In this document: positions 1-10,312 of the stretch, piece by piece | Position numbering within the stretch: the stretch's first letter is position 1 | How the letters are laid out: every line of letters starts with the position of its first letter | Assembly (NCBI RefSeq): GCF_964019385.1 | Contig: NC_088655.1 | Location: 3,992,564 to 4,056,563, forward strand | Length of the DNA stretch: 64,000 nt | DNA from: Sycon ciliatum | Lineage: Eukaryota; Porifera; Calcarea; Leucosolenida; Sycettidae | Direction of reading: 5' to 3' | The notes under the pieces: generated by a model | Database searches by the model: none | Told to the model about the DNA's origin: nothing | What the model saw: only the letters and a program-made list of their open reading frames with translations | Made by a program: the position numbers and the translations under genes

Positions 1-661
1 TCAATGAGTGTCGAAATCTCCAAATAGTGTAAACTTTGCCTGTAACTGCTCCTACAGCCTGCACAGGCGTTGTTTTCTCAACTGCCATCGCCTAGTCATA
101 CCCTGCAGTTTGCTTAGTTGACTATTGATTCAATGTGTACTCGAGTGTACTCTCTCTGATTTAGCTATTACTACAACATGGCCTAAATAGTTCCTAACTC
201 AATGAGGAGTGTTTGTGGGACCATGCACTCTGAGCGTAACATGAAAACTGCAGTGTCGCGTGGGGAGAACATCGAGCTGCGTCTACATGCATATTGCTCC
301 TTCTATTCACCTAGGATTGCGGACATACATACATGTATACATGTACATGTATCGTGGAGCAGAAATATTGGTCGAATTCAGTTTTATAGCTGTGTAACCG
401 TTTTCGGTAGATATCTCAAGTGACGTTTAGTGTGCAATTGAGTGGAGTGCAATGCACATGTACATGTGGATGTACATGATTGTGTTTTTGTGAGTTGCGC
501 TTCTTAGTGATAGCATTGCCCTCCAAATTTGCGTGTCTCGTGAACCTTTTGCTTGTTTACTGCTGTCGGAGATGGCGGTCAGATTAGTACAGTATTGTGG
601 AAATCTTCTTCGATTTATTATTTCATTGCTGGAGTATAAACGTAAGTTAGGTTCGTGTGTA

Positions 662-887
662 ATACTGCATGCATGGCCAAGACATAATAGCGCACGAACA
701 CGAAATTATAGCTGGGGATGCCTTCTTGAAACCAACTATTCTATTCCCGGCTCCAAATATACTAAGAGTGATCTATACTGCATGCATGGCCAAGTCATAA
801 TAGCGCACAAAAACGAAATTATAGCTGGGAATGCCTTCTTGAAACGAACAGTTCTATTCCCGGCTCCAAATATACTAAGAATGATCT
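662..887. repeat. 113-bp tandem duplication private to unit 1
   Basis: Two adjacent copies (662-774 and 775-887) both begin atactgcatgcatggccaag and end at the same bases, with a handful of differences. The matching place in unit 3 (about 30978-31090) has one copy only, so this is a local duplication after the units separated. No coding role is seen. Confidence 0.85.
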
Positions 888-1080
888 AGGATGTTTTTTA
901 TTCACCTCTTTGGTCCTCACCACGACAAAGTAACAACAGATTGAATTGCAGCCATTCAATCCTCGCTTACCTATAAACTGTTTTATTTACATGTATAATT
1001 TTAACAAGATACAATGTAAGTATTTAAAACCAACCCCAGTACACCCTCATACTACTAGCGTTACATGTCAACACATTTAC

Positions 1081-1120
1081 ACGTACACGTACACGTACAC
1101 GTACATGTACATGTATGTAC
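1081..1120. repeat. ACGTAC/TACATG microsatellite
   Basis: A run of alternating cacgta and catgta hexamers. It is largely self-complementary, so it can form a hairpin on either strand. Similar runs are scattered through all five units. Confidence 0.9.
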
Positions 1121-3494
1121 AGTAAACTCATATCCACTAGGACTGAGTCAAGCCTTGACACGCAACAAAGGTCACTGTGCCATCCAGTGTGCCGATTATC
1201 ACTCTGAAAGTGCCCAATTGAATCTACATTGTGTATGTATAATGTACATGTACATGTATCCAGCTCATCCTCAATTGAAGGATTCCCCAACAAGAATCGT
1301 TAGGATCCCCCACTGCCCTCCTACGCACTTTAGTGTGAACAGTATGAGGACAGTCAAGCCGTGATCTCACACTTCAAAGTCGAGACAAAAAGACTCGACT
1401 TCTAAGTGCGGCAATGTCGATCGAATACCCAAACGTACCAAGAGGGTTCGAATGAGTGAAAAGTGATAGATTACTAACTGACTACGTTGAAAGTTTTTTT
1501 TAAGGGTTTATCGGGTGTTAGCGGCCGTCGTTAGTTCCCTTCGGGAACGGACACGATAATTTACTTTTTTTAATTTATTTTTCACGTTGAAAGTACAATG
1601 TAGAAAGTTGTTTGTTTCATCCCTGCCACTCAGAGCAATGTGTAGTGGGAACCATTGATTAATTTTTAAGAGACTTACTTTCAACACAAACACATCCGCA
1701 CTTGTGTTTATCTACACAAGTTTAGGACAGCACAAAAGCCCCTCTATTTCAAGCTAAATCCCGAGTTAGATTAGTTTTACCAAGAGTTCCATTTTTTATA
1801 AAACGCTTGGCACCACCCGATCCCTAATCTCTTTAATAAGTTCGACAGTGACAATTCTCGTTTACATTACTTACATGTACATGTACATGTAGATCGTCTA
1901 TCGCGTCTACTTTCATATTAGACCATGCACGCTAGTCAATACTGATGACAAAGATGTCGTGTTTGTTAGGCTATGTTCAACAGTTCACAACCCCGCAATA
2001 AGACAGTAACGGCGTATATACATGTAGACTGGAGAGGGCAGAACACACGGTAGATAATTCTGCGCTATGTTCATATACATGTGCTTGTATATTAAGGAAT
2101 CTCGTGATGTGGGGTTTAAATTTTTCAATGCAAAATGGCACTTCTGGTAGAGAAAGTATCAGCTGTCGGTTGCGGAGTGAATCACTGATCGCCACTATTT
2201 TACTCTCAAATTGATGAAACGATTCAAACACGAAATTAATCAAGATTGGATAATTATGTGACTCTGACCGAAGTGTCCAGCTCCCTTACAAACGGGGCCA
2301 GCGATGATACCGTTTGCTTAGCTCTCTGGTAAGCACACAATGGGTGGCATGATCCAGTTCAAAGCGGACACTTCGAGTATTGACGTGCATTCATGCAGCG
2401 GTACAATGACCTCTCTGGGGCACATGCACGATGAATCTATATCCCTGTCATGTTGGTTGTGTGCTACATGTACATGTACTTGCACTTGTGTGCCTGACAG
2501 ATGGCCTAATCCCGAGTCCAGCTGCGCCGGAGAAGCAGGCTGAAACCAATTCATCTGTCCACTATTTACTCTACCTGTATGTCATTGACACAGGCCAACT
2601 CTGTACCAAAATGATGTCAATCCTTCTATTTCTGAAATTGAAATGTTTGTCCAAAGTACAATCATCACCGGGCGATATGTTCCATTACATACGACAAGAA
2701 GAGGATTAAGATGGTGTTATAACTCTGTGTTTCACTCACCAGGTGCACAAGAGACAAACAGTAACAGTGACGCACAGTCATGTACATGTAACTGTAGAAA
2801 CAGCGATATTCGAGTAAAGCTAAATGTACCTGTATCTGTAGTAATTTTATAATGCAACACCGCATCCATAGTAGCCAATGGTTATCCGGCCACCTGCCTG
2901 GAGATCTGTCCCCCAGACGTCAAGGCGGATATACAAGTACACGTACATGTATGGCAAAGCTACATCGAGCATATTCTAGAGGTACTACACATGTACTACA
3001 GGTCCCTGTAGCTTTCCTATAGATCACCATGGTTACTGGATGTTGCGTTATGACTCTAACCGCTTGCAAGCACAACTTCAAAGCCCCTCCCAATTCCAAC
3101 CTACTAAATCGAGCATCGAATGTAGTGTGCGCACAAACAATCACATTAGCTGTCGCACTTCGCATAAGCTGACTGTGTTGCTGTCAGTAATGACAGAGTG
3201 GAACAGCGCGTGATCAATACCCAGCAATATCTTGACATCCTGTGCATAGGGTAAATGTATTATAACAATGAGCTGAAGTGGCAGCTGTCCATACTTGACA
3301 AGTCGAGTCCTTAGAATGCAGAGACAGGTCTGCTAAAATAAAACGAAATATACTGGGATTACCGTGCTTGAATGCTTTGAATGCTGTGATCACACGTGGT
3401 GTTGGGTAGTATTTTTAGAAGAAGAGAAATCCTGTCCAGAATCGCTTGAGTTCGTCACGTCCATACTGAAGACGGGAAGTTTTCTTTCAGGTAT

Positions 3495-6400
3495 TTATTT
3501 ATTTATTTATTTCACCTTCCCGTGGCCAGAGAATATAGGCCAATATGGAGGGAGGGGGGCGGTAGCCAGCCATGGCAGTAAACAAAAACAAAGCAAAAAT
3601 AAATAAATATTACACATTACTGGAGGCAAAGCCTGAGAAACAAATGTGGATGAAGAACTAGCAGTTATTAGAACACGAGCTTCATGTTGGCCTTGAAATC
3701 CTTTAGCGTACAAGACGATTTTACTGATAGAGGCAGGGCCAGCCAGAGAGAATAGGCAGCAAAAAACGGAGATCTGGTATAAGCTGAGGTTCGGGCTTTA
3801 GGTAAAGTGCAGGGATTGCGCGTAGGACGAGTGGGAAGAAACCAGTTATATTTACGCAAGTGTGGCGGGGCTTTTTCAAGACGAATAGAATGAACAACAA
3901 TACACAGTTTTCGATCCGCTTGACTAGAGATAGGGAAGGTGTTAAACATATCATACAGCTCGGCAGAAGGAAAGTATGATGGTTTACGGAAAAGGACTTT
4001 GAGTATCCTCTTATTGTGGACTTCCAGGGTACTCATTAACGATTTACTAAGTAGGGATGACCAGGCGGTTGAGCAATAGAGAAAAATGGGGAGAATATAG
4101 CAATGATAAAAAAGTCGAATGCATTCAAGCGGTAGGTGTGAGCAGTGAGACACGAGGTAGCCAACAGCTTTACTGACTTTGCTACAGATATAGTCGACAT
4201 GTCTACTAAACGATAAGTCTGAGTCAATGACCAAACCAAGATGTTTGTGTTGTTTTACCACTGTGAGGTCTGTGAGGGATCCGGGAAGAGTGAATGCATA
4301 GGTTGGCTCTGAGTTCGGCAGGAATAATATCTCAGTCTTGGCGATATTAGGTCTTAGTCTCCAGGTAGTCATCCACTGATGGACTTCGTTGATACCGCGC
4401 TGGAGACTGTCTCGCAGCCTGTCTAGACACTCATTGAACCGGAGCAGTGCAGTATCGTCAGCAAATAAGGACACACCTTCAACATGACTGGGAAGATCAT
4501 TTATATATACTAGGAAAAGGAGGGGCCCTAGGATGGATCCCTGGGGCACTCCGGACAGAACAGGTGAAGCATCTGAGAGAGTTCCACCTACAAAGACAAC
4601 TTGCGTTCTGTCGGATAGGTAGTCTGTAATCCACTCCAGCGCTGAGTCACACACACCGAAAACTTTGGAAAGTTTAGCAAGTAATGCACGGTGCCACACG
4701 GTGTCGAAAGCTTTCTCGAGGTCGAAAAAGCACATGGCAACTTTCCGCCCCATATGACGATGGTCGGCAATGTTTTGGATCAGCTTGGTGAGCTGTAGAG
4801 CGGTCGAGTCACCACGACGAAACCCAGATTGCGCGGGATCCAGAGCAGGAGAAATATGATTATACAATTGATTGAAGAAGAGCCGTTCGCAAAGTTTTGA
4901 AATACAGGACAGGAGGGAAATTGGGCGATAGTTACTAGCTTGAGATTTGCTGCCTTTGCACTTGTAAATAGGCACAATTTTAGCCAGTTTCCAGTCAGTA
5001 GGGAACTTGCCTGTGGTAAAGGAGAGGTTAAATAGGCGGCTAAGTGGAAAAGAAATCGCAGGAGCTAGCTTCTTTATCATATTGTTCGTGATACCGTCTA
5101 GCCCTGGCGCTTTCCCAGATTTCAGGTTTGAGATGGCTTTACGAACATCTGCTGTAGTGATATGAACGCGGGCGAATTGGCGAGTAAGACGAGTGTCATA
5201 TTGGAGAGGGGGTATTACTAAACGTGGGTCATCAGGCACCGCGACAGAGGTAAACTGCTTGTTGAGGATGGTTGCTTTTTGGAAGCTGTCGGACACCAGC
5301 AGCCCATCAGGGCTTGCAATGTCAGGGATGCCAGGTTTTACTTTGTGCGATCGCTGACTGCGGACAAACTGGTGAAGCGTAGTGCTGCCTGAGGTAAGTG
5401 TTGTTTTGATTGAACGAATGTACTGGCGGTGGCACCAGCGGGAGAGATGTCTCACCTGGTTCCGCTGTGCCTTATATGCTGATAGGTTGTAGTCCGTAGG
5501 GAATTTCTTGAAGAGGCTGAATAGGTCACGCTTCAACTTGATAGCCTTGCGTAGTTCAGTGGAAACCCATGGATGATATTTGCGTGTAGACCCTGGGGTT
5601 GAGGGAGTTCGATTTGGTTTGCGGGAGCTATGAAGGGGAACATACTTGGACAGCACAGTCTGCAGGACACTGTGCAGGTTACTAAGTGCACTGTCCACGT
5701 CTGAGGATATTAATGAGTTCCAAGGTACTGAGTCTAAGTCTGCATTGACCGCCTCCCACACAGGAGGTGTGACGTGTCGGAGATCGAAAGACATAGGGTT
5801 AGGCTCCTGAGCTTGAGACGTTATTTCGCGGGGAGACTGAGGCAGGGGAATGTCGAACTGGCAGTACACAATGGCATGGTCTGAGGCGCCCAGAGGGCAG
5901 TCAGTTTCGACGCAAGACGAGAGATTGGCACGGTTACTAAATACCAAATCCAAGCAGGCTTGGACACCAGATGGTGACGTGTATGTACATGTGTTGACGA
6001 GTTGGTGAAGACCAAATGGACTGAGCGTGCGATACAATTCAGCACCGGCAGTATTGGTGGAATCTGTCGAACACCATGACGTGTGCTTGCTGTTAAAATC
6101 ACCTGTCAAGATAACGTGAGAAGATGAAAGAGGAAGAGTAATGAGTACGTCTTCGAGAGTCTGGCAGTACCTTGCTATATCTGTTGGCTTAGCAGAAGGT
6201 GGACGATAACTGCAGCAGAGGAGGATCGGCTCAGCTGCAGCCAGATACGGCTGGAGTTGAACCCAAACGGCTTCGCACCCATCGCGAGCTAGATCGGGAC
6301 GCATGGCAACAGACTTAAACTTATTCTGTCGAACAAGGATAGAGACACCACCATAACCTCTTGCACTTGTCCCGGACTTATTCTCTGCAGGGGGCCTGTC

Positions 6401-7454
6401 CCTCCGGAAGGTGTCATAACGTGTAATATTAAGTGCAATATTCGGGTCGAGCCAGGTTTCAGTTAGGCAGATTATGTCAGGCTGCCACTCTTCAGCAACA
6501 ATAGTAAGCTCTGTACACTTATTTACTACAGAACGACAGTTTGTTGATATGAGTGTGAGCTGGGGTGGTGTAGAATGCTGGTGAGTGGGAAGGGAGTGTC
6601 TGGTAGGAAAGAATGGGTGTGCGTGTGGGTTCAGTGAGGAAGGTGGGTGTGGGTCCAATTGCACGGTTTAGTTACTAGCAGACTGATCCAAGGTTGTGCT
6701 GTCGGATGCAAATCTCCATTCCCTGATGGAAACTTTGCTTGGCCAGAAATCTTCTTTGAGAACCTGGTCAGTATGCTCAGCCGGAACAACAAGGTGAGCA
6801 TAAGCAGTACCAAAGTACTTGGACTCCGAAATTGAGCAACTGAGGACGTCAACTGCTTTCTTTTTGCACCACTCCCTGATAGAGTCAGCCTCACACCCAG
6901 GATCGACATTTCCGAGGTAGAAGCACTTCCGCTTGATCCTTTCTGCCCCTTGGAGGCTGCCTCGCTTACTGGACATCGGCTTTTTGTACTGTGATGTGAT
7001 AGAACGCTGCAGTGCGGGAGCACGAGCCATGTGTCGGTGTGGAGGATACTGCCAACCATTACGGTCAGTGTCACCAGGAGTGCCAGAGCTGGTCATTCGC
7101 GTGCCATGTTTGGGTGCGGGAGGTGCGTACTGGGAACCTACTTGTACAATGGGCTCTGTAGAGGATGCGCCAGGAATGGTAGAAGTGTACATATTTGGAC
7201 CTACTTGTACATTGGGCTCTGTAGCAGATGCACGTGAAAGGGTGGCAGCGTACGTATTCGGTTGGTACCGAGTGGTTAGTGGCACTCCCGGGGCTCGCAC
7301 TTGCTGACTTTTGAGCTCCCCCATCTCTTCCCGCAATCGTGACAATTGGGCTTCGAAGTTTTCTTGCGAAGACTTACTTGTTTCAATCACATTTCGTAGT
7401 TGCGAAATCTCATTTGAAAGTGCTCGGACTACGTCTAACAGTTCTGATACAATT
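3495..7454 (-). mobile_element. CR1/Jockey-type non-LTR retrotransposon (LINE), 5'-truncated, unit 1
   Basis: Comparison with the empty site in units 3 and 4 (ttctttcaggtattcaggca) places the insertion between gtatt (about 3495) and ggcaccc (7455). On the minus strand the element reads 5' to 3' as: partial ORF1, complete ORF2 with AP-type endonuclease and reverse transcriptase, a short 3' UTR, and a terminal (TAAA)n-like tail at 3495-3512. No clear target-site duplication is seen, and a base or two of the target may be lost. The 5' end is cut inside ORF1. ORF2 is open for 998 codons, so the insertion looks young. Confidence 0.9.
3668..6664 (-). CDS. LINE ORF2: AP endonuclease plus reverse transcriptase
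   Basis: Open for 998 residues. The endonuclease occupies roughly residues 35-270, with Asn-42, Glu-69 in LTETWLD, Asp-189 and Asn-191 in GDFNSKH, and the Asp-His pair in GASDHAIV (about 262). The reverse transcriptase covers roughly 510-800, with SGKAPGLDGI, FFDLEKAFDTVWH, SGVPQGSILGPLLF and the catalytic SLFADDTALL near 735. The C-terminal part, with SLWLALPLSVK and DFKANMK, is of the CR1/L2/Jockey type. The first codon at 6664 is GTG, just after the ORF1 stop, and no ATG lies ahead of the endonuclease. Reinitiation or read-through from ORF1 is therefore plausible by inference. It nicks DNA and copies element RNA by target-primed reverse transcription. Confidence 0.93.
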   Translation of the reverse strand: MQLDPHPPSSLNPHAHPFFPTRHSLPTHQHSTPPQLTLISTNCRSVVNKCTELTIVAEEWQPDIICLTETWLDPNIALNITRYDTFRRDRPPAENKSGTSARGYGGVSILVRQNKFKSVAMRPDLARDGCEAVWVQLQPYLAAAEPILLCCSYRPPSAKPTDIARYCQTLEDVLITLPLSSSHVILTGDFNSKHTSWCSTDSTNTAGAELYRTLSPFGLHQLVNTCTYTSPSGVQACLDLVFSNRANLSSCVETDCPLGASDHAIVYCQFDIPLPQSPREITSQAQEPNPMSFDLRHVTPPVWEAVNADLDSVPWNSLISSDVDSALSNLHSVLQTVLSKYVPLHSSRKPNRTPSTPGSTRKYHPWVSTELRKAIKLKRDLFSLFKKFPTDYNLSAYKAQRNQVRHLSRWCHRQYIRSIKTTLTSGSTTLHQFVRSQRSHKVKPGIPDIASPDGLLVSDSFQKATILNKQFTSVAVPDDPRLVIPPLQYDTRLTRQFARVHITTADVRKAISNLKSGKAPGLDGITNNMIKKLAPAISFPLSRLFNLSFTTGKFPTDWKLAKIVPIYKCKGSKSQASNYRPISLLSCISKLCERLFFNQLYNHISPALDPAQSGFRRGDSTALQLTKLIQNIADHRHMGRKVAMCFFDLEKAFDTVWHRALLAKLSKVFGVCDSALEWITDYLSDRTQVVFVGGTLSDASPVLSGVPQGSILGPLLFLVYINDLPSHVEGVSLFADDTALLRFNECLDRLRDSLQRGINEVHQWMTTWRLRPNIAKTEILFLPNSEPTYAFTLPGSLTDLTVVKQHKHLGLVIDSDLSFSRHVDYICSKVSKAVGYLVSHCSHLPLECIRLFYHCYILPIFLYCSTAWSSLLSKSLMSTLEVHNKRILKVLFRKPSYFPSAELYDMFNTFPISSQADRKLCIVVHSIRLEKAPPHLRKYNWFLPTRPTRNPCTLPKARTSAYTRSPFFAAYSLWLALPLSVKSSCTLKDFKANMKLVF

Positions 7455-7624
7455 GGCACCCTTTGCCTCTGAAAAATGGGTTTCACCAAATTTTCGCAAA
7501 AGCAACGCCAGTGTTGATCGCAACTACTAGTAGTTCTTGTGTGTACATGTACATTGCCCATTTGATCTAAATTATTATTACCGTACACGTGCGTAAATAT
7601 GCATGAACATCGTGACTTACACAA
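6668..7624 (-). CDS. Partial LINE ORF1 joined to host flank
   Basis: Residues from the element (bases 6668-7454) begin near IVSELLDVVRALSNEI. They show a predicted coiled coil (heptad-like, to about residue 110), a low-complexity middle with two repeats of the type VQVGPNMYTSTIPGASSTEP, and a C-terminal RNA-binding-like block: FYLGNVDPGCEADSIREWC, then FWPSKVSIREWRF. This matches the ORF1 style of CR1/Jockey LINEs, which bind element RNA. Bases 7455-7624, coding the first ~57 residues, are host flank: the same sequence exists without the LINE in units 3 and 4. The long reading frame is therefore a chance fusion at the 5' truncation point, and the native ORF1 start is missing. Confidence 0.75.
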   Translation of the reverse strand: MCKSRCSCIFTHVYGNNNLDQMGNVHVHTRTTSSCDQHWRCFCENLVKPIFQRQRVPIVSELLDVVRALSNEISQLRNVIETSKSSQENFEAQLSRLREEMGELKSQQVRAPGVPLTTRYQPNTYAATLSRASATEPNVQVGPNMYTSTIPGASSTEPIVQVGSQYAPPAPKHGTRMTSSGTPGDTDRNGWQYPPHRHMARAPALQRSITSQYKKPMSSKRGSLQGAERIKRKCFYLGNVDPGCEADSIREWCKKKAVDVLSCSISESKYFGTAYAHLVVPAEHTDQVLKEDFWPSKVSIREWRFASDSTTLDQSASN

Positions 7625-8296
7625 ACGTGCCAGGCAAACCCAACTGAGCGTTGATCAGAAATATATTTTTTGTGACATTTCCCCTGGTAGGTAGGCTACC
7701 TCTAGCTCTGCGATAGATGAAACAATTTACAAAAATAATTATTATAATTAAAGAAACCCCCGTTGAGGGTTGCGGAAGATGAAAGACGGTATTAGTTTTG
7801 ATATTGTCGTCGTAGTCGGAGGGAGAAATGGGGTGTGAGGTTTTGTGGTTTTCTTGTTCCGATGATGCAAGATATAGACCTAATAAAACGGAAGGTAAAT
7901 AATTACACCGATGCAGGGCGCCTTATCCTGCTATTGTATTATTTATTAAATCCAAGTACATGTACATGTACCTACATGCATGTGTGAGCTGGGCAATCCC
8001 GACAGTGGAGTGCAACTCATTCATTCCATCATCTGGCCCGCTTATCTCAGTATACGCTGCACTTACATGAACTTCCCGGCACACTTACGGAGACTTGATA
8101 CGTCCACTTCCGAATGATTCAGATCAATCTGTCATTGCCAAGTCAATCAATCGAGTTCACGTCTGTTTGGCCAGCTTCTGTGCATCCCATAAAATCAGAG
8201 AGTACCCAAGTAGATGTCCACTAATTCAAATGCTTCAGTGATCCAACACTAGTGGATTCAGCAGCTGAGACTGGATAAGGAGCAAAGGGGGCGAAA

Positions 8297-8443
8297 ATGA
8301 CTGCCTATTTGGTTGTGCTTGATGACAAACCACGCACATGTACATACATGTACACCCATTGGGCTTGGCCAGGTTCTACTATCCGTCGACTCGCGCTTCT
8401 CTATTTGCTGAAACATGGAACTAGGAAAGTAATAATTCATTGA
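8297..8443 (+). other. Short open frame upstream of A1 (48 codons), conserved position
   Basis: A 48-residue frame, MTAYLVVLDDKP... to ...LKHGTRKVIIH, ends about 80 bp before the A1 TATA box. The matching frame is open in all five units, including a one-codon length difference between unit 1 and unit 2. In unit 3 the ATG is GTG. The protein is not recognised. It could be chance openness in a young duplication or upstream regulatory sequence. Confidence 0.3.
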
Positions 8444-8523
8444 ATCCATTTTATTCGCACACTGGCAATATGAATCTGAGAGAAAGCACCATTTCTGACA
8501 ATTTCGTCCACACGAAAATCGGC

Positions 8524-8530
8524 TATATAA
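8524..8530 (+). promoter_or_regulatory. TATA box of A1
   Basis: TATATAA in the context ggctatataagatgagcacc, 115-120 bp before the chosen A1 ATG. The motif and surroundings are kept at all five A genes, as TATATAA in units 1, 3 and 4 and TATAAAAG in units 2 and 5. Confidence 0.7.
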
Positions 8531-8644
8531 GATGAGCACCAATTCCACCAATTCCACTAACAGCAGAACAGTTCCGACAGCAGTTTGTTCGCAGCATTTC
8601 TTTCGACTATCCGAATTTCAGTGATATCAAATCTTCTCATTAAA

Positions 8645-9298
8645 ATGGCCCCGACTGCGTTACTTTCAGTGTCTTCCACGGACTATTACAGTAACTATGA
8701 GCCCGTATCGTTCTTTGTAGTTTTCTTCCAGGCCATTCTGTATATTAACTCCAACGGAGAGATTCGCGTCAATGCAGACTGTGCCACGTCGAGAAGTACA
8801 GGACCCCAGGGTTTGCGCAGGATGTGTGAGACACAGGACGGCGGAAGAATACTATGCCTGTACGCCGCTGCATCAGGAAAGCAATTTCTAGCTATGAACC
8901 CCAAGACCGGAATGCTGACCACCGCCCGGATAACTCAAGAAAAGCCTACAACTACTCCAGCTGAAGATGATATATGCCTTTGGTTCGAAGAGCAACGTAT
9001 GGCCAACACTACGATTACAACAAGACGGATTATTGGTTGTCCATCCAGCACCCGCCATGAGCTCTCTTTCGATGGGAGTATCATCACTGCCGACCGTATC
9101 TGCTCAAACGTTGGACGACGCCCATTCTCCCAGCGGCGAAGCACCAGCAATAAGATTACCAACTCGCGACGCAGCCAAATCAACGTAGGACCCAGGAGAA
9201 GCATACTTTGCTCGGATACGTCTGCGATAAAGGCCAACTGTCCCGGTGTACTCCAGGAATCATATCCACTTCACTGGTTGGCCTGTAACCACTCCTAA
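8645..9298 (+). CDS. A1: FGF-like beta-trefoil protein
   Basis: A single-exon frame of 217 residues. The frame is open 20 codons further up, but the ATG at 8645 has a good context (aaaATGG), is shared by all A copies, and matches the start of the B family. Residues 21-45 (VSFFVVFFQAILYI, then SNGEIRV) resemble the first strands of an FGF trefoil. Residues 69-93, with CLYAAASGKQFLAM and TGMLTT, resemble the FGF core V-x-I-x-G-V-x-S-x-x-Y-L-A-M. DICLWFEE (109-116) resembles the FGF Cys-x-Phe-x-Glu signature, after an unusually long loop. A third trefoil (about 128-155) is weak. Nine cysteines lie at 46, 61, 71, 111, 132, 153, 189, 199 and 214. The tail from 158 is basic with three Arg-Arg pairs. 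No cleavable signal peptide is seen. G66, A106 and R151 are unique to this copy. Function is unknown; a secreted ligand is inference. Confidence 0.8.
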   Translation: MAPTALLSVSSTDYYSNYEPVSFFVVFFQAILYINSNGEIRVNADCATSRSTGPQGLRRMCETQDGGRILCLYAAASGKQFLAMNPKTGMLTTARITQEKPTTTPAEDDICLWFEEQRMANTTITTRRIIGCPSSTRHELSFDGSIITADRICSNVGRRPFSQRRSTSNKITNSRRSQINVGPRRSILCSDTSAIKANCPGVLQESYPLHWLACNHS

Positions 9299-10312
9299 AT
9301 GTGATCGAAATCACAAATCTTCGTGTCGACAAGGATTTTAAGATATCAATATTTATTTATTCTATGAAATGAAATGACATTGATTAAATGAAATGACATT
9401 GATTATAATTATATCATTTAGCTCCAATATATTATACATTTCACTTTAGTTCACCTCCCTTACCTCATGATTGTACAGTGTAATATTTACTTGACAATAT
9501 CACGGTATTGGTTGTGTTTTGCCTCTGCATTGACATTTCTATAGATTGAAGAAAGAATTTATCACTAGATAAGCCAATTTGCCTGTATTATTAATTTATA
9601 ATTAGAGTATATTTATGGTCATAGTCGGATGGATATACACGGATACGCGAGGTGCAATATTTTACAGTCGTTACTGTATGAACATATAGACGCTCCCAAC
9701 AATTATCAACAGTACTATCAATATAAAATCTACTTGTGCTTGTAAATGTATTTCAGTATTTATTTATTTTACATAATTGTACTCTATCGCCACTACTAGT
9801 CTTTGATTTACAGTACAAAGGATATCATTGTACGTGGTGTCATTTCGTATTGTTGTCAAAAGATTATCCTGACCTGTGATATGGTTTTGGAGAGATGTAG
9901 CCCTCATACAGTGCGAAATATCGCCCCTCGGATACTGAGCTAGTGAGTAATGTGAAAAAGACGAAAAACGCACGGAAACGAGTTGTGAAGCAACTATTCA
10001 CGACTGTAACAAGATGACAAGCCGTCAGAGGTGTGATAACAGAGCACAATACTGACGGACCACGTCTGGAAATGTGTTAGAGCTCAAGTGAAGGTCTGAG
10101 GTAAAAATGTTTTAGAGCTACAGTGTAGTTGTCAGGTAGTTGAATGCCTCAGAAGCCATGTCAGTTTTGTGCCTTGGCATTGTGTTTAACACACGATTCT
10201 CGCATACTTCTATATGGTGATCAATATCCTAGTGTGTTGCGATAAATGCCAAAGCAAACAAATTCGAAACATATATTGGAAAATATTTAAACACACGGCG
10301 AGGAGACAATAA

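Noticed and set aside
1024-1364. Overlapping frames rich in His-Val and Tyr-Met repeats
   Set aside because: Produced by translating the ACGTAC/TACATG microsatellite.
6933-7307. 124-codon plus-strand frame
   Set aside because: Antisense to LINE ORF1.
8585-8644. Upstream start for the A genes (20 extra residues, MFAAFLSTIR)
   Set aside because: Not kept in A4 and has no counterpart in B; the MAPTALL start has better context and matches the B family start.
8695-9237. Minus-strand frames of 75 and 100 codons inside the A genes
   Set aside because: Antisense shadows; they recur only because the A gene itself recurs, and match no family.
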